DNA of 64,000 bases, taken from Prorocentrum cordatum. Lineage: Eukaryota > Sar > Dinophyceae > Prorocentrales > Prorocentraceae. Within the stretch, counting starts at the first letter, position 1. Each line of letters begins with the position of its first letter. The position numbers and the translations under genes are program-made. This document shows positions 1 to 12,029 of the stretch, one piece after another. The stretch spans positions 818,142 through 882,141 of the forward strand of contig CAUYUJ010014593.1 in the NCBI GenBank assembly GCA_963575745.1, written 5' to 3'. The notes below the pieces were generated by a model. That model did not search any database and was not told the DNA's origin. It saw only the letters and a list, made by a program, of their open reading frames with translations.

Positions 1-4
1 ATGA

Positions 5-2940
5 GTGCTGCGCGAGGGCAACAAGGTCCAGGTGGATAGCGAGTCGGGCCAGAACGTCCCTCAGGATCTCGGCCCGACGTCCAATCGGTGCACGACTGCT
101 GGTACGCTGCGAGTGGCATGGCGTTCTTTAGCCCACAACGACCCCCGCGGCGTGGGATCGAATCGCGTCGACATCCAGACGTGCCATCGCGCGCCGGCGG
201 CGATCACCACCGCGTCCGCGCTGGCCCACAGCGCCACGATGTCCGCGGCGAGCGACGTGCTGAAGGGCATCCAGAGGCCGATGGTCGTGAAGCGCGGGTA
301 CGACGCTACCCCGATGCTCGTCCAGTTCTGGGCGATGCAGGTCTTGCTGGAGGAGCACGCTCGGTACTTGATCAACGCTTGGGGCGGCGAGAGATGGGCG
401 GCGGCGCCGCTGTCTGAGCATCGGCGCCAGTGCCCGCATGCCCCGTCCTTGCGCGGGGTCGTGGAGGTGATGGCCGTCCATCTTGAGGTGAGGTGGGTGT
501 CCGACGATTCTGATGCGATCGAGCATCGACGCATCAAGTGCCCCCCAGTGGTGCCCCAGGCTGCCAACGCATCGCGCGCGTTCGAGGCCGTCAGGAATGC
601 CTGCAGGGATCTGGACGTCGATTCGCTCAACAGGGCTTCTGAGGGGCATGGCGCGTGGATCATCCTTGCTGAATCTCCCGGTGCTTGCGGCCCCAATCGT
701 CGGCTCCAAGCGTTCACCCAGTCTCTGTTGGGGCCCAAGGTGTTGCATGTACCTGGCCAATGTCTTGCCCATCGTCTCCATCGTATCCTGGCGAAGCGCA
801 CTGCCGAGGAAGATGTTGTTGGATGCGTTCATGCAGTAGCTTTCGTGTTCAGGATTGCGTCCGGGAAGAAACAGTGGCGGCCGGCATTGCGACGCCTGAT
901 CGACGACGAGCTGGCCATCGCGGCAGGCCCTGCGGACCCCGAGAACATTGGTCGCAACCGTCTGGCCGCGGAACAGACGTTGCTGAGATTCCACGAGAGG
1001 GCCCGCAGCAAGGCCAAGGTTGGCGTCGAGACCTCTCTCGAGGAAGGCCCCCAGCAGACGACGCAAGCGGCGGCGGGTTCACTCGTCCGCAGGCTCGGCG
1101 GGGATTGGAGGACCAATCGAGTGATCACGCACTCGCCTGCCTTGGTTGACGACCCGAACGGCACCGACCCCCAGGAGATCCGAGAGAGGGCGCGCGACGA
1201 GATTCACGCTGCTCTAACCAGCTCTTTCTTGTTTGGTGGCATTGCCTCAGTTCCATCGAAGAGCAGCCGGGGGACTTGCAGCCATCACCTGGGCGCCCAA
1301 GTGCGCGGCGAACTATTCCGCGGCTTGCTCGGCAGGGCGCGCGAGATGGCATGGCCCCGGGAAGCCGCCGAGGTGGCGGCCGACTCCGACGAGGACAAAG
1401 ACCAGGATTATCACAAGCAAGTGAAGTCCAAGATCCGCAGGACTCTCAAGTGGACGGGCAGCAAGGCGCACATGAGGTTCGCCAGCGTCGTCTCTGCAGC
1501 CAGCGAGCCCCTCGACCACCTCCTGATGCAGGCCCAGCACGACTCGGAGGATGGCAACTTCGTGATCCGCCACTTCGGCGAGAACGGCCCTGTGACAGAG
1601 GCCATGACCGCGTGGCATGACATGCTGACTGGGCCCGTGGAAGAGACTTCGCTGGGCATTGTGTTTGATTTCTTCGGGGGCGACAGTTTCGAGTCCTTGC
1701 ATGCGCTGGCGACGCGGCGCTTCGAGGTCGCTCTCGACATGATGGCGCAGATCTGGTTCTGGATCGTCGAGCATTTCAACCGGTTCCCTTTCAAGGTCGC
1801 CAAGATGTTCTGCGCGGTTGCGACTCCAGAGGGCGTCCACGCGGTCCTGGGCGAGCTGTTCAGCACGCCGGCGCGCTGTCTGGACTCCGGCTTCACTCGG
1901 AAGGCGCTTCGGCTGAAACCCAGCCCGTCCAAATGGCGCGTCTCGAGGGCGCGGGTTGGGCGGCGGGAAGAGGGGTCGCGGGCGTGGCCAGGGGGTTCGT
2001 CTGCAGTGCCCCCCTGCGTCCCCTTACTTCCCCGTTTCGCCGCCCCCCCCCGAACACTCGGCGACGAAGCGGTCTTTGATGCCGCATGTGCCCCCCCCCC
2101 CCCCCCCCCCCAGCCCCTGCGCCCGCCCCGCCCCGCCCTGGGCTGCCCCCCCCCCTTCCCCTCCGCTTCGACCACGCCATTTCGACGGGCGGTTTTCCCG
2201 AGGTCGTGGATGCTTTCCCTGACAAAGACGCTTTCATGAGGGACGAGAGCATGATCACAGAGGCCCTGTTGGCGTGGGCGCGCTCTACGCTGGTGGAGAA
2301 CATGGGCGTGGAGAGGATGCTCGCTCTCTTCCGCAGGTGCGCCAACTCGAAGGCCCCGCTCATCGATCGCCTGCTGGGGGCTGGGCATTTGGCTCAGCTG
2401 CGCAGCCTGCGCGTCGAGGGCGGCGGCAGGGGCCCGTCGACGACGACGCGCGACCGCATCCTGGGCGCCCCCGCCATCGCGAACGAGAAGCGCGCGAAGA
2501 AGCGGGCCGCCACTTGCCGAGGTGCCATGCTCTATATGCTTGACGAGGTTGCCAGGCGGAAAGAGGCGGGCATGAGATTGTCCAGGGTCGGGCACTACCA
2601 GGAGCGCCGGGCGTTGCTCGCCGGGTTCGCGGACGAGCGCGAGGCGGCGAGGAGTCGGTACGAGAGCGACGCCGAGATGAGGAACGCGGCGAAGCGACGC
2701 CGGGATGACGCTGATGATGACGACGTCGGGTTCGACGCGGTCGACTCGTGCGCCCTCGCAGCGGGGCCCCACTTGTTCGGCCTGTCCTCGATCGATGAGC
2801 CGATCCGCGTCGACGTCGTCGAGTCGGGGGCGCAGCGCTTGAGCGGCTCCGAGTGCCGCAAGGGCTTCGCGGGGCTGCGCCAGCACGGCTTGGACTTCGT
2901 GCGGGGCTTGTTCTGCCCCGACGCAGGTCGCAGCATTTGA
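5..2940 (+). CDS. Uncharacterised protein, two exons, 5'-incomplete
   Basis: Exon 1 is read as 5-1903 and exon 2 as 2203-2940, where it ends in TGA. A stop lies at 2-4 in this frame and the first ATG is at 239, so the true start is probably in an exon left of the window. The donor AAG^GCGCTT (GC type) and acceptor GAG^GTC keep the phase and join two stretches with protein-like composition. I do not recognise the family. A segment around residue 250 reads GQCLAHRLHRIL, a CxxH arrangement also seen in hAT-type transposases. No catalytic set could be confirmed, so this is only a hint. Exon 2 is charged, with an acidic and basic patch (KRRRDDADDDDVGFD). Coding character is clear from the long open frame. 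The 5' end and function are unknown. Confidence 0.55.
1904..2202 (+). other. Probable GC-AG intron with a 21-base C run
   Basis: This 299-base gap separates two coding frames. It begins GCGCTT after AAG and ends CCCGAG before GTC. It contains a run of 21 C at 2091-2111 and other C-rich stretches. The reading frame also stays open through much of it, so intron retention or a homopolymer length error is an alternative to splicing. Confidence 0.45.
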
Positions 2941-4500
2941 GGGGGTCGGAGGAGTGGATGGCCCACCCATTCCTCCTGCCTGGGCGGGGGCCGAAAGGCG
3001 CAGGAGGTGGCGGGGGAGGATGAGATGAGAGGGTTTGAGGAGCTGGTGGGGGAGGAAGGGGGGGGGGGCAGGTGCGCTGAGCTGGTGGGCGAGGAGGAGG
3101 TAGGGGGGCCATCGTCTGATTTATTTTGGCCGGGCTCGCGAAGCTCGGCCATAATAGGGCAGACGATGGCCCCAGGGATTAGATCGTGCCCCAGGGATTA
3201 GGTCGCGCGAGGTTTACCCTACCTCTGCTCTCGGGAGCGCTCCTTTGATGGCGCCGGGTCTCAGCAATCGGCGTCCGCGCGCAGGAATAATCGCCATGGG
3301 GTGTTTGTGAGATAATTATTCATTTATCTATTTATTTTGGGACTTGCAGGTTCCGGCAAGTTCCCCCCCCCCTCCAGGATTCACGATCTGCGTGATTGTC
3401 GCCACATTAATTTTTGGTTCCGGCAGGTTCCGGCAAGTTCGCCCCGCCGCCAAAAAATAAAAAATAATAATTCCCACAGGTTCACCGACATATATAAACA
3501 TTGGGGGGCAAAGAAAGAATTATAGCCCCCGGAAGTGTTCGGAGTTGAAATGGTTGAGCGGTTTTTGGGGGAGCTCCGACTGGAGGCCCGCCTCCGGCTT
3601 GTTTTTGCGCCCCGGTTTACTTCGGAGGGTTCGGGGAATTCTCGGGAGGCCCGATCGGCGGTTTGGTGGCCCCCTTTCAAAGACACTGGGTAATGAGCGG
3701 CCTGTGGTTTCTAGTTGGGGTGATCAGACCAACCACGAGACGTCATCTTCGGAGGGGCCCCACGCCTTTCGGCGGCCTACAGTAAGAGAGGGGGTCGGCG
3801 GCGGCGGTGGGGGGGGGGGGGGCGCGCTGCTTCCGCGGCCACCAGGCTGGGCAGAGCCAGTTCCCCTCGTTGTCAGACAGGCCGGGCATTCCAGCTGTCT
3901 CGCAGGCCCGCCAGGGGGACGGTGTCGTCCTGGGGCCAGTAGCGTCAGGGGCGGTGGAGTCTCGGGGGGATTTGCCGCCGCGGCAGGCGGAGGCCGCCGA
4001 CCTGGCGCAGGTGGAGGGCCCGCCGATCGAGGACGCCAGGCCCCGCCAGGAGGACCTGCCGCCCACCGCCTCAGGCCAGACGAGTTTGGACACAGCCATC
4101 AGCTTGCAGCATTCCAGAGTCGGGGCGCGGCTCACTCGTTTGATCACCGAGGGGCTGAATTGGAGGGCGAAAGAGGGGGTCTGCAACAGGGGGTCTTCAA
4201 TGGGGGCTGAATGGCCCATATATGCTCAATGTATCGCTCATGTATGTGATCGGGTACGATTGGCATCCAATTTTGGCGGTCATTGGTGGCCAGTCATTCG
4301 TGCCCGCGCGTTGCCCGCGCGGGCACACGCGCCGTCCATCCATTATCGTTCATGCGTGCGGGCGTTCTTGCATATTGCGCGTGGGTCGGCGAAGTGGAGT
4401 GCAAGTGTGTCTTGATTGTGCGGTTGATGATCGCGTATGTTCCCAAACGATGACTTCTCGACCCCCAAGACAGATTTGGAATGGGCCCCGCGATTCTCCA
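2941..4500. other. Intergenic region, no gene seen
   Basis: No convincing coding frame. It holds short G runs (3059-3068 and 3810-3821) and AT-richer patches near 3310-3520. A perfect 11-bp inverted repeat at 4300-4326 has arms GTGCCCGCGCG and CGCGCGGGCAC around TTGCC. Confidence 0.5.
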
Positions 4501-4506
4501 AAAATT

Positions 4507-4717
4507 TGAATTCACATTTTCCTTTTCCCCAAAATGTGAATTCACATTGTTCCCAAAATGTGAATTCACATTCTTGCCCCTTCATAAAGAATCCTACACA
4601 AAATTCCAAAATGTGAATTCACATTTCCCTTCTTCCCAAAATGTGAATTCACATTTTCCTTTTTCCCAAAATGTGAATTCACATTTTGCTTTTCCCCACG
4701 ATGTGAATTCGCATTTT
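4507..4717. repeat. Cluster of EcoRI-centred palindromes (AATGTGAATTCACATT)
   Basis: About seven copies of a 16-bp perfect or near-perfect palindrome centred on GAATTC lie 20-50 bases apart. The clear copies are near 4536, 4557, 4609, 4638 and 4668, with degenerate ones at 4507 and 4699. Spacers are pyrimidine-rich (CCTTTTTCCCA). Each copy could form a hairpin or bind a dimeric protein. No coding potential is implied, because the palindromes leave short frames open on both strands. Confidence 0.85.
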
Positions 4718-4963
4718 GCCCTGGCCTTCAAGATCCCCAAAACTGAGGCGCAGTGTTCCGCATGCCAGATTGGCTGGGCAGATTTCGACACTCACCCGAC
4801 CGCTTTCGTGTGTTCCGGCCTGTTCTTGTTGCGCCCTTAGCGCACGTTGCCTTGGTCGCCTTTCCCGAGCCCCCCGCCCCCTTGCTTCCTTTCCCTTCAA
4901 GTCTCGCGCGCGGGCGCAGGCGGGGGCTTCAATTAGTTTCCCCGCCGAACGCAGCAATCGAGG

Positions 4964-6615
4964 ATGCATCACCCATTCATGACATTAAAAAACATCATTG
5001 CCGGGGCCCTGCGCCCGACCCCCACTTTCACCCTCCAACTGAAGGGTTTCAATGACATGTTTTCGCGCGGGTTCGCCTGGGGCACGGTGCGTTCTGGCGC
5101 AGATAGACTTGCGAAGGTAGGCGAGCGATGCTCGTCGTTCTGGAAGGCCCAGTTCAACGCGTCGATGGAGTACGTTAGCGGTCTCGCCTGCGAGGAGGAT
5201 CTTGAGAAGCAAGGGTTCCTCCACGACCAGTTCCCCTTGCTCCGCCGCTCGTGCAGGGACGTATCAGACTTGCGGCAAGGCAAGGCCACCAACTTGATCA
5301 CGGGCGTAGTGGATGCGGTGCCCTTCACGGATGGTTGCGCCATGGGTTTCACATGCGGCCCGAGGTCACCTGCCAACCCGAAGGCCCGCTCGAACTTGAA
5401 CTGCGTCCAGCGAGATACGGACGCCGCGACTAATGAGACCCTCAGGTCGGGCTTGGCCTACATCGAGAGGGCGTAGCCCGCTGTCGCGCGGCTGGAGAAC
5501 GTGAAGGAGTTGATGGCGAAAGACGATCCCTCCGAGATTTCGGACGCCGAAGTGGTCCTCGCCATGCTGAGGGGCATGAACTACGCTTGCGACGCGTTCG
5601 TCTCCGATGCTAGTGTTTACGGTTCGTGGCCTCGTCGCACTCGCCTCTACATCGTCGGCTTCCTCGAGGACTCAGCTGAGAACCGCTCCAGGTTGGATCT
5701 GGCGCGCAGGATCTTGGGCGCCATGGGGCGCGGCCCAGGCCGAGCCGCCAATGTGATCATTGCGGACCCGCGCAAGTTACCGGCTTCGGTCGACGACGGC
5801 ATGTTCCCCCCGAAGAAGAAGCCGAAGCAGGACAGGAAGGACGAGCCAAACTACAAGAGTGAGCACATGGACATCTTCGCGGCCTGCAAGCTCGAGTGGC
5901 CTCCGAATCTAGAGCCGTCCGACCCGACCAGGCGTGAGCTCAGGATGGCGTGAGCGTCAGGATGGCAGAGGTCGCCTGGTTCCTCCATCGTCATTTCCCT
6001 GCGCGTGAACTTGCTGACGGCGAGTGCGAGGCCCCGGGCAGCAGTCCTCCTCTCGCGAGGCCAGGTGCGCAATGCAAGCACATCGGTACGTGCTGATGTT
6101 GCGGGTCTGATGACGTCGAGCTTGCTCACGAGCCGATAGGCTTGCTCGCGCACTTGCCTGCGGGGCGGCGGCCGTTGCTCTCGGATTTCGCCCAGGCCGT
6201 CGACGTCAACGAGTCTTTGAGGCGGCTTGTGTCCTTCGAGGACGGCGCTGCCGACATCAAGAACCCCTGGAAGCACCCGCACTTGGGCACGCTCGCCGGG
6301 CACTCGCGTTGGCTCCTCCGGCTGCCCGGCAACGGGCCCCGCCTCATGACCGGTTTCGAGTCCATGCGCGCCATCGGCTGGGACGTCGAGGATTGGACTT
6401 CCCCCCCCTGCGGGATGGCCGCCAACAGTGAGTTGGGCTGCAAGTTGGCGGGCAATGTTTTCTCCGGCTTTGCATGCGCGGCCTTGCTCACAGCCGCGTG
6501 CGCGGCCGGGGGCCTTCCGCAGCGGTTCTTGGACATCAGCGAGATCGAGTTGCCGGAGGCGTTGCAGCCCGACGGCAGCATTACAGTCTCCTCCGAACAG
6601 ACGGATGCTGGTTGA
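4964..6615 (+). pseudogene. C5 cytosine DNA methyltransferase-like gene with one in-frame stop
   Basis: Two exons are inferred: 4964-5933 and 6140-6615. The product resembles SAM-dependent C5 cytosine methyltransferases. FTCGPRSP is at the place of the catalytic-Cys motif IV. LENVKEL is motif VI with its ENV core. SWPRRTRLYIVGF is motif VIII. RLMTGFESMRAIGWD followed by LAGNVFSGFACAALL matches motifs IX-X. The canonical FxGxG of motif I is not obvious near the N terminus. A TAG at 5474-5476 interrupts the frame just before motif VI, while the sequence on both sides stays in the same frame and conserved. This is therefore a single nonsense change, a sequencing error or a recoded codon, not an intron. 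The first ATG at 4964 may not be the true start. The gene stands alone. Dinoflagellates are known to carry many such methyltransferases, some inside retrotransposons. Confidence 0.7.
5934..6139 (+). other. Intron of the C5 methyltransferase-like gene
   Basis: GTGAGC at the donor and CGATAG before G at the acceptor. Removing 206 bases joins ...DPTR to LLAHLPAGRR in phase through a split Arg codon and brings motifs VIII and IX-X into one frame. Confidence 0.6.
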
Positions 6616-7870
6616 GCAGCGCCAGGATGATGCGCGCGGCAGGTCTTGGCGCGGCGCGCGGGCTGGAGTGGCCCAGTTGCAGTGACTCGAGTCGATTTTG
6701 CGATGCTGGATGCTTGTTTCGGCCAAGCGATCTGGACGTCAGATCGGCAATGACATGCATGCGTTTGATTCTACCCACCTCCCACCTCCCCTGGGAAATG
6801 AATCTCCCGCCCACCTCCCCTGGGGAATGACATAGGATTCATGTGATGTTCCACCCGCCTCCCCGATCGATCTGGATGTCAGATGGGAAATGAGATGCAG
6901 TTGATTCCTCGCCCACCTCCCCCCCGGGAGATGAAGCGCATGTGCTTTCTCACCCCCTCTTGGGACATGAGATCCACATGATTCCCCGCGAGGGCGAGGA
7001 GGGGGGGGCGGGGGGGGGGGGAGGAGGTGGAGGTGGAGGGCGGGCGGGGGCGGACATAGAGCGGACGTGGAAAACGGGGGAAGGGGGGGGCGACAGCGAC
7101 GAGGAGGCGGGGCGGTCTTGCCCGAACGATCTTGTCCTCGAGATTTCGGCTTCGATCGGTCCAGGTGATTCTCTGGGGCCCCCATCCTTCCCGGGCCTCC
7201 AGTCGTGGCCGAAGGCCGCCCAGGGGGCTGATCCAGCGGGTCGCGCGCATCTGTCAGCCACCAGTTGGGTCGCCCTCGTTCCTGTGCTCATCTGGCGCCT
7301 CCCCCCGCCCTGTCGTGGAGCAGTGGTGGGGCAGCGTGATTGGTTTCGACGTGGCACGTTTGGGCGCTTCGCGCATCATGGCCAGCCCATCCTGGCCCGC
7401 CCCGCGCCGACTCGAGCGCGTCTTGGTGCCTCGTGGAGGCCATGGGGAATCATCGGAAGCATGTCGGAATCATGTTCGGCAAGTGTTTGGCTACCTTGAA
7501 CCATCTTAAGAATCTTTGGAATCTGGAGGCTTCTTGGACTCGTTGAGGCACTTGAGAAGCGGCCTTGAGCCCCAATGGGACATCTCGGGCCACCTCGGAA
7601 GCCCCCCCCCCCCGCCCCATAGCGCCAAGGCCCCCCTCAAGCCTTATAGAATATGAATCCCGTTGCGCCCTGTCAACTCCAGGATCAACATGCCCCGCCA
7701 ATCCGAAAGCGCTTTAGCGTTCCAAACGCCCAGTGATATTTGCGCGGCAATCCCTCGTTTGCTTCGGCAATTGCAGAGTGCTCCGTGAATCCCCGCGCGC
7801 CCTGTGACCTCGTCTGCGCCATGATGTTAAGCGCCGTCAATCCTGGCGTTCCACCAGGCCCCCGGGGCCC
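6616..7870. other. Non-coding stretch with a locally repeated segment
   Basis: No supported gene. Between 6725 and 6990 a segment of roughly 60 bases is repeated in diverged form. It contains ATCTGGAYGTCAGAT, then GGRAATGA, then CCCACCTCCCC. G-rich runs lie at 6999-7060 and 7085-7092. From 7440 to 7600 there are loose, roughly 10-11-base recurrences of words like CATCTTG and TCTTGGA, as at 12.9-13.1 kb. Confidence 0.5.
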
Positions 7871-7873
7871 AGT

Positions 7874-10800
7874 TTGATCCCTCCGTATATAGCTACTTTG
7901 TTGGTTCAGTCTTTCTTGACCGTTGGGCGCCCGCATTTTGCCGAGGCAGACCTCGGCCCCCGCCGGCCTCGACCCTGCCCGGCGTCGCCTCCAGCGGGCG
8001 CGACGCGGCCAGAGGGCGCCGTTTTGCCGTCGCTTGCTCTGCCGCCAGACGTGGGCGGCGCCAGGACGGAGAAGTCGCGCAGGCCGAAGTCGAGAAATCC
8101 GGAGGTGTTCGGGGACATGCAGGATTTGGCGGAGGACACCATCGGCGACGGCGCCTCGCACCCCGAGAAGAAGAAGAGGGGCAAGGACGATTGGAACAGG
8201 GACCTCCTGGACCACGCGCCATCAGAGAGGGTGTGCAAGTTGTGCTTCGGGAAGGATTCTGACCCGGACCCGTGCGGGCTGCGTCGTTTCAGCACGTGGG
8301 GGTGCACCAGGGAGAACGACAGGGGCGAGCGGATCACCGAGGGCGCCGTGTGCTACATCTGCTTGCGCGTGTATCAGGCCCGCTACTTCCCGAAGTGCAA
8401 GATGAAGGACATGGCGCAGCTGCTCGGTCGCAGCCAGGATGAGCTAAACAAGTTCAAGAATTTCCCCGAGATCTTGATCAAGAAGGTCAAAGAGGGGAGC
8501 ACGACCTACCCGAAGTTGGACTGGGACCAGGAGGAGACCTTGAGCCGCGTCAGCGAGGGCAAGATGATCCATGAGGAGCCCGCGGAGCTCCTGATTCCCC
8601 TCTCGGAGTACGTGCCGGAGCACGGGGGCCCCCGCGCGAACGGCTTGGGCCATTCCATTGAGAGGAACAGCAAAGGCGTCGAGTGCGCGGTGGCCCCAGG
8701 GAGTAACATCGAGAAGCGGAAGCGCCAGCGAGTGGAGAAGGCAGTTTTGTCGAGGACCATCGACAACGGCGCGAACAAGATTGGCGGCGGCCAGCTCGAG
8801 GATAAGATGTCTGACATTTGCGACGCGATCCGAGGTTCTTGCAGTTCGGCGCAGGCCCCACAGGGCATGGCGCTGTCGGCATTGCTGGGGGGGGGGGGGG
8901 GGGCAGGCGGCAGCAGCTCTGGCTGGGCCATGGCGAGCTCTATCTCAAGTCCTCCAGCGCTGCGGGGCAGTGCCGCAGTTGCCAACAGTCCAGCGAAGCC
9001 TTTGACCCCCCCGTCCGGAGCAGCAAGTCAAGGTCTGGGAAGGCTGAGGGCAGCGCGCCCGCCGAGAAGGAAGGCTTGGACGAGATCGGGGACCTTGGCG
9101 GCATCACCGCGCGGGGCTTCGGCATGATCGGGCGGGCCCCTCCCGCCCCCGCCCTTGGCCTCGAGGCCGAGCAAGCTGCGCCCGCGGCTCGCGTCAAGGC
9201 CGCGGGTCGTGCCAGGACGAAGGCGGCCGCCGCCGCAGGCGTCGCCCCTGCCCCCGCCGCGCCTGCCCCGGGCAGCCAGGCAAAGGCCAAGGCGAAGAGC
9301 CGTGGCCGACCACCCAAGGATCACTCGGTCTCCTATCGCGTGGACCTCCAGGAGTTCGCGGCCGTCACGTCGGATGTCACGTTGCCAGGCTTCAGGAAGT
9401 TTCTCGGGCCTGAGTGGAAGACGGCGGAGAAGAAAGTCAAGTGCAATCTGGCACATGTGACCATGCGCGTCGACAACAGCGGCGCCGTCGATGAATACGA
9501 CTTATTCATGCAGGACAAGAAGCGCACCGAGGCCCTCATCACGATCTGCAACGCGCACGCGAAGTTTGACTCGGACGGCGGCGGGAGCTTCTTCTTCACT
9601 TGTTTCAGCGAGGCCTGGCCATTGATCACTCACCGCCGCTCGGGGGGATTCGCCTCTTGCCACCGCTCGCGCTGGGAAAATTTGATGCGGGCCCTGGTCG
9701 GTCTGGGGGGGGGGGCTGGGCGTTTGTTTGGTTCGTTGCTTTCTGTTTGGCCCGCGCTGGGGCCCGAGTCGGGCAGTTTTTTTCTCGGCCGCGCCCTCGC
9801 GCGTCGTGGCATGGGGGCGCAGGGCCCCTCCTGAGTGGTGGTTGGCCCGCGGGCCCCAGGTTGAGAATTTCCTGGCCATGGGGCCAGTTGCACTCATGGA
9901 GTGGCCGCAGCCTGTCTTGAAGGAGGTTGCCATTGCGAAGATCACCAGGTCCAAGGGCAGGGACTTCTGGAACGAGGCGATGCTCAAGACACTCACGTTG
10001 GCGAAGTTCGATGAGCCCGAGAAGCAGCAGCTTGACTTTATATCTGACAAGGTCTTGGTGATAACGGAGCGCGGCGCTCAGGACGACGTCATCCGCGGCC
10101 TCAGCGACCTGCGTTCGCCCATGGAGCTCCGAGGATTTTGTCGAATTCAGCCAAGCCGATGCACGCCAAGTTCGCCTAGTGAAGAACATCGCGGCGCCCG
10201 GGCAGGCCGCGATCGATGACCTCATGGAGTCCGTCAACGCTGCGAATCAGGGGGGCCAGGTGATCGCGGCTGCTCTTCAGGCGTTTTTCGAAAGGGAGGC
10301 CCTCCGACCGCGGACGCGGCATTGAGAGAGAGGCAGGCTTTGGAGAAGGACGTGGAGAAGATCAAGGGGCTCGCGCTGCAGGTCCACGCCTGCCGTTCGA
10401 GGCCACAGTCGCCCATTGGCAGCCTTGTGTTCGCAGAGGACTGCTCGATCACATCAAGCACGAAGCGCGCGCAGAACATTCGCAAGATCCCGAACCGCAC
10501 GAGTTCGAATGTCGTTGCCCCGCTGCTGGTCTCTTCGCTCAAGCCCGCTGTCGATGCATTCCAGGCTTGTTCGTCGTTGGCTTTGCGGTACCTCGAGAAG
10601 TCTTACGCGAGGAGGGCAGACTCCACGGACAAGCTGCAGGCGTTGCTCTCGACGTTCGCCCCGGGGGGGCCCCCGATGAGAACATCCGCATCTTGCTTTC
10701 CTGCGACGCTCTTCACGACGCTCAAGTTCGTGAACGCGTCCTTCCAGGGTTGGAAGCGGCAGTCCGCCTGCACGAGCACGCGAAGGACGCAGTGGCCTTG

Positions 10801-12021
10801 AAGGCGCTAGCCGTCGCAAAGAAGGAGGCGGGCGTGAAGGAGCGGGCCTCGGTGAGTTCGAGGCTCGCCGCCGTGCTCGCCGACAAGACGGCGCCATGGT
10901 TTGCTGACGAGCCCTCGAACGAGAAGGTGAGGGCCCTCATTTCAAACGTAATGAGCACGCTGGAGTTCGACGCCAAGCTGAAGGACATGGCCGCGAGTGC
11001 CCTCGCGCCCTTGGCCCAGAAGATCGCCGACTCGTACAAATCATTCGTCCCGGAGGTTTCGACGGAGATCCCGCTGGGCGCCGCCGCTTTCGTCGACGGG
11101 GTCTTGGCCGCCAGCGACGCGGTTTTGGCACCCCGAACGAATTGCAGGCCATGGAGAACACGGCGCGGGATTATTTCGACCATCGCTTGGGCGGCCAGTT
11201 CGGGCTCATCTGCATGATTGGTCTCGCCACGAAGCCTTTGCGCCAGCTGCATCGCGCTGTCTTGAAAGCCGAGAGCCGTGAGGACAGCCGAATCGCGCCC
11301 GACCTGGCGAAGTGCGCTTTTGACCAGCGCGTGAAGCTTGGCTTGCTGGAGGGGCCCAAGCAGCGCGTCGACGTGGGCGCGCTCTTCGGCGGCGCGGTTT
11401 CGGAGGACGTGCGCGTCGCCACTTTGGACAACCTGGTCGCCATCGGTCTGCCTGAGGCTGCGCGCCAATGTTACGACGTCCTCGAGGCGACGGCCAGTAT
11501 TTGGGAGAAGGATGTGCCGGAGCTGCGTGGCGCGATCGCGAATCGGATCCCGAGCGGGCTGGGCCAGGTCGCGAAGCGCGAGGACTTCCTCGACATGGAT
11601 GCGGTGCTCTCCTCCCTGGTCCACAAGACTACAGCCGCTTGCACGCGGGCAGCGCCACGCTGACGAGCATGGTCTTGAACGTCAGGGCGGTCATGAAGGA
11701 CAACCACGGGCCTTTCATAATAGGCGCGCTTGCCTGGAAGGACGGGGTCAAGACGGAGAAGGCGGCTGCGGATGCCGTCACTTGCACCTACGTGATTCTG
11801 ATGATTACGTCGAGCATCCCGCTCTTGCAGTCGCCCGCCGGGCGCAAAAGGCGGCGTCCAAGTTGCTGGCGGAGCTGGGTTCTCGGCTCGGCAGGCCCCA
11901 GGCGATGGTTCAGCAGAGGATCAGAGATCTCGAGAACGGCGACGCGAGCGCGGCCAAGGACTACAAGGCCATGAAGGAGCAGATGGAGAGCGAGGCTTCC
12001 AGGGCGGCTGGCGAAGCCTGA
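7874..12021 (+). CDS. Large uncharacterised zinc-binding protein with AT-hook-like motif; frame shifts repeatedly
   Basis: Coding character begins near 8050 and ends at a TGA at 12021, roughly 1,250 residues. The first in-frame ATG is at 8117. Near the start is a Cys-rich segment, CKLCFGKD ... GAVCYICLRVYQARYF, that looks like a paired-Cys metal site. KSRGRPPKD at about 9297-9322 resembles an AT-hook core. The rest is mostly helical and charged. One intron is supported: donor GAG^GCCTGG after 9612 and acceptor CAG^GTTGAG at 9860. Elsewhere the coding signal jumps frame by one base near 8890-9010, 10131, 10295, 10670, 11130, 11625 and 11800, often at G or C runs. Each new frame stays open and protein-like until the next jump. 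This fits uncorrected single-base indels better than long decay, but a pseudogene is possible. The family is not recognised and a nuclear DNA-binding role is only an inference. Confidence 0.55.
8887..8903 (+). repeat. 17-base G run inside coding sequence
   Basis: The run would encode polyglycine. The frame that continues naturally downstream (AGGSSSGWAMASSISS) and the frame needed after about 9015 differ by one base, so run length here and in the C7 run at 9006-9012 decides the reading frame. Confidence 0.9.
9613..9859 (+). other. Probable GC-AG intron
   Basis: It starts GCCTGG after GAG, ends CCCCAG before GTTGAG, and preserves phase between FFFTCFSE and VENFLAMG. The intervening DNA is G-rich and lacks matching protein character. 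Confidence 0.5.
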
Positions 12022-12029
12022 GCTTCCGC

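Noticed and set aside
61-1066. Minus-strand ORFs opposite the first gene
   Set aside because: The plus-strand frame is longer, continues into a second exon and has better protein composition. The minus frames are GC-driven shadows.
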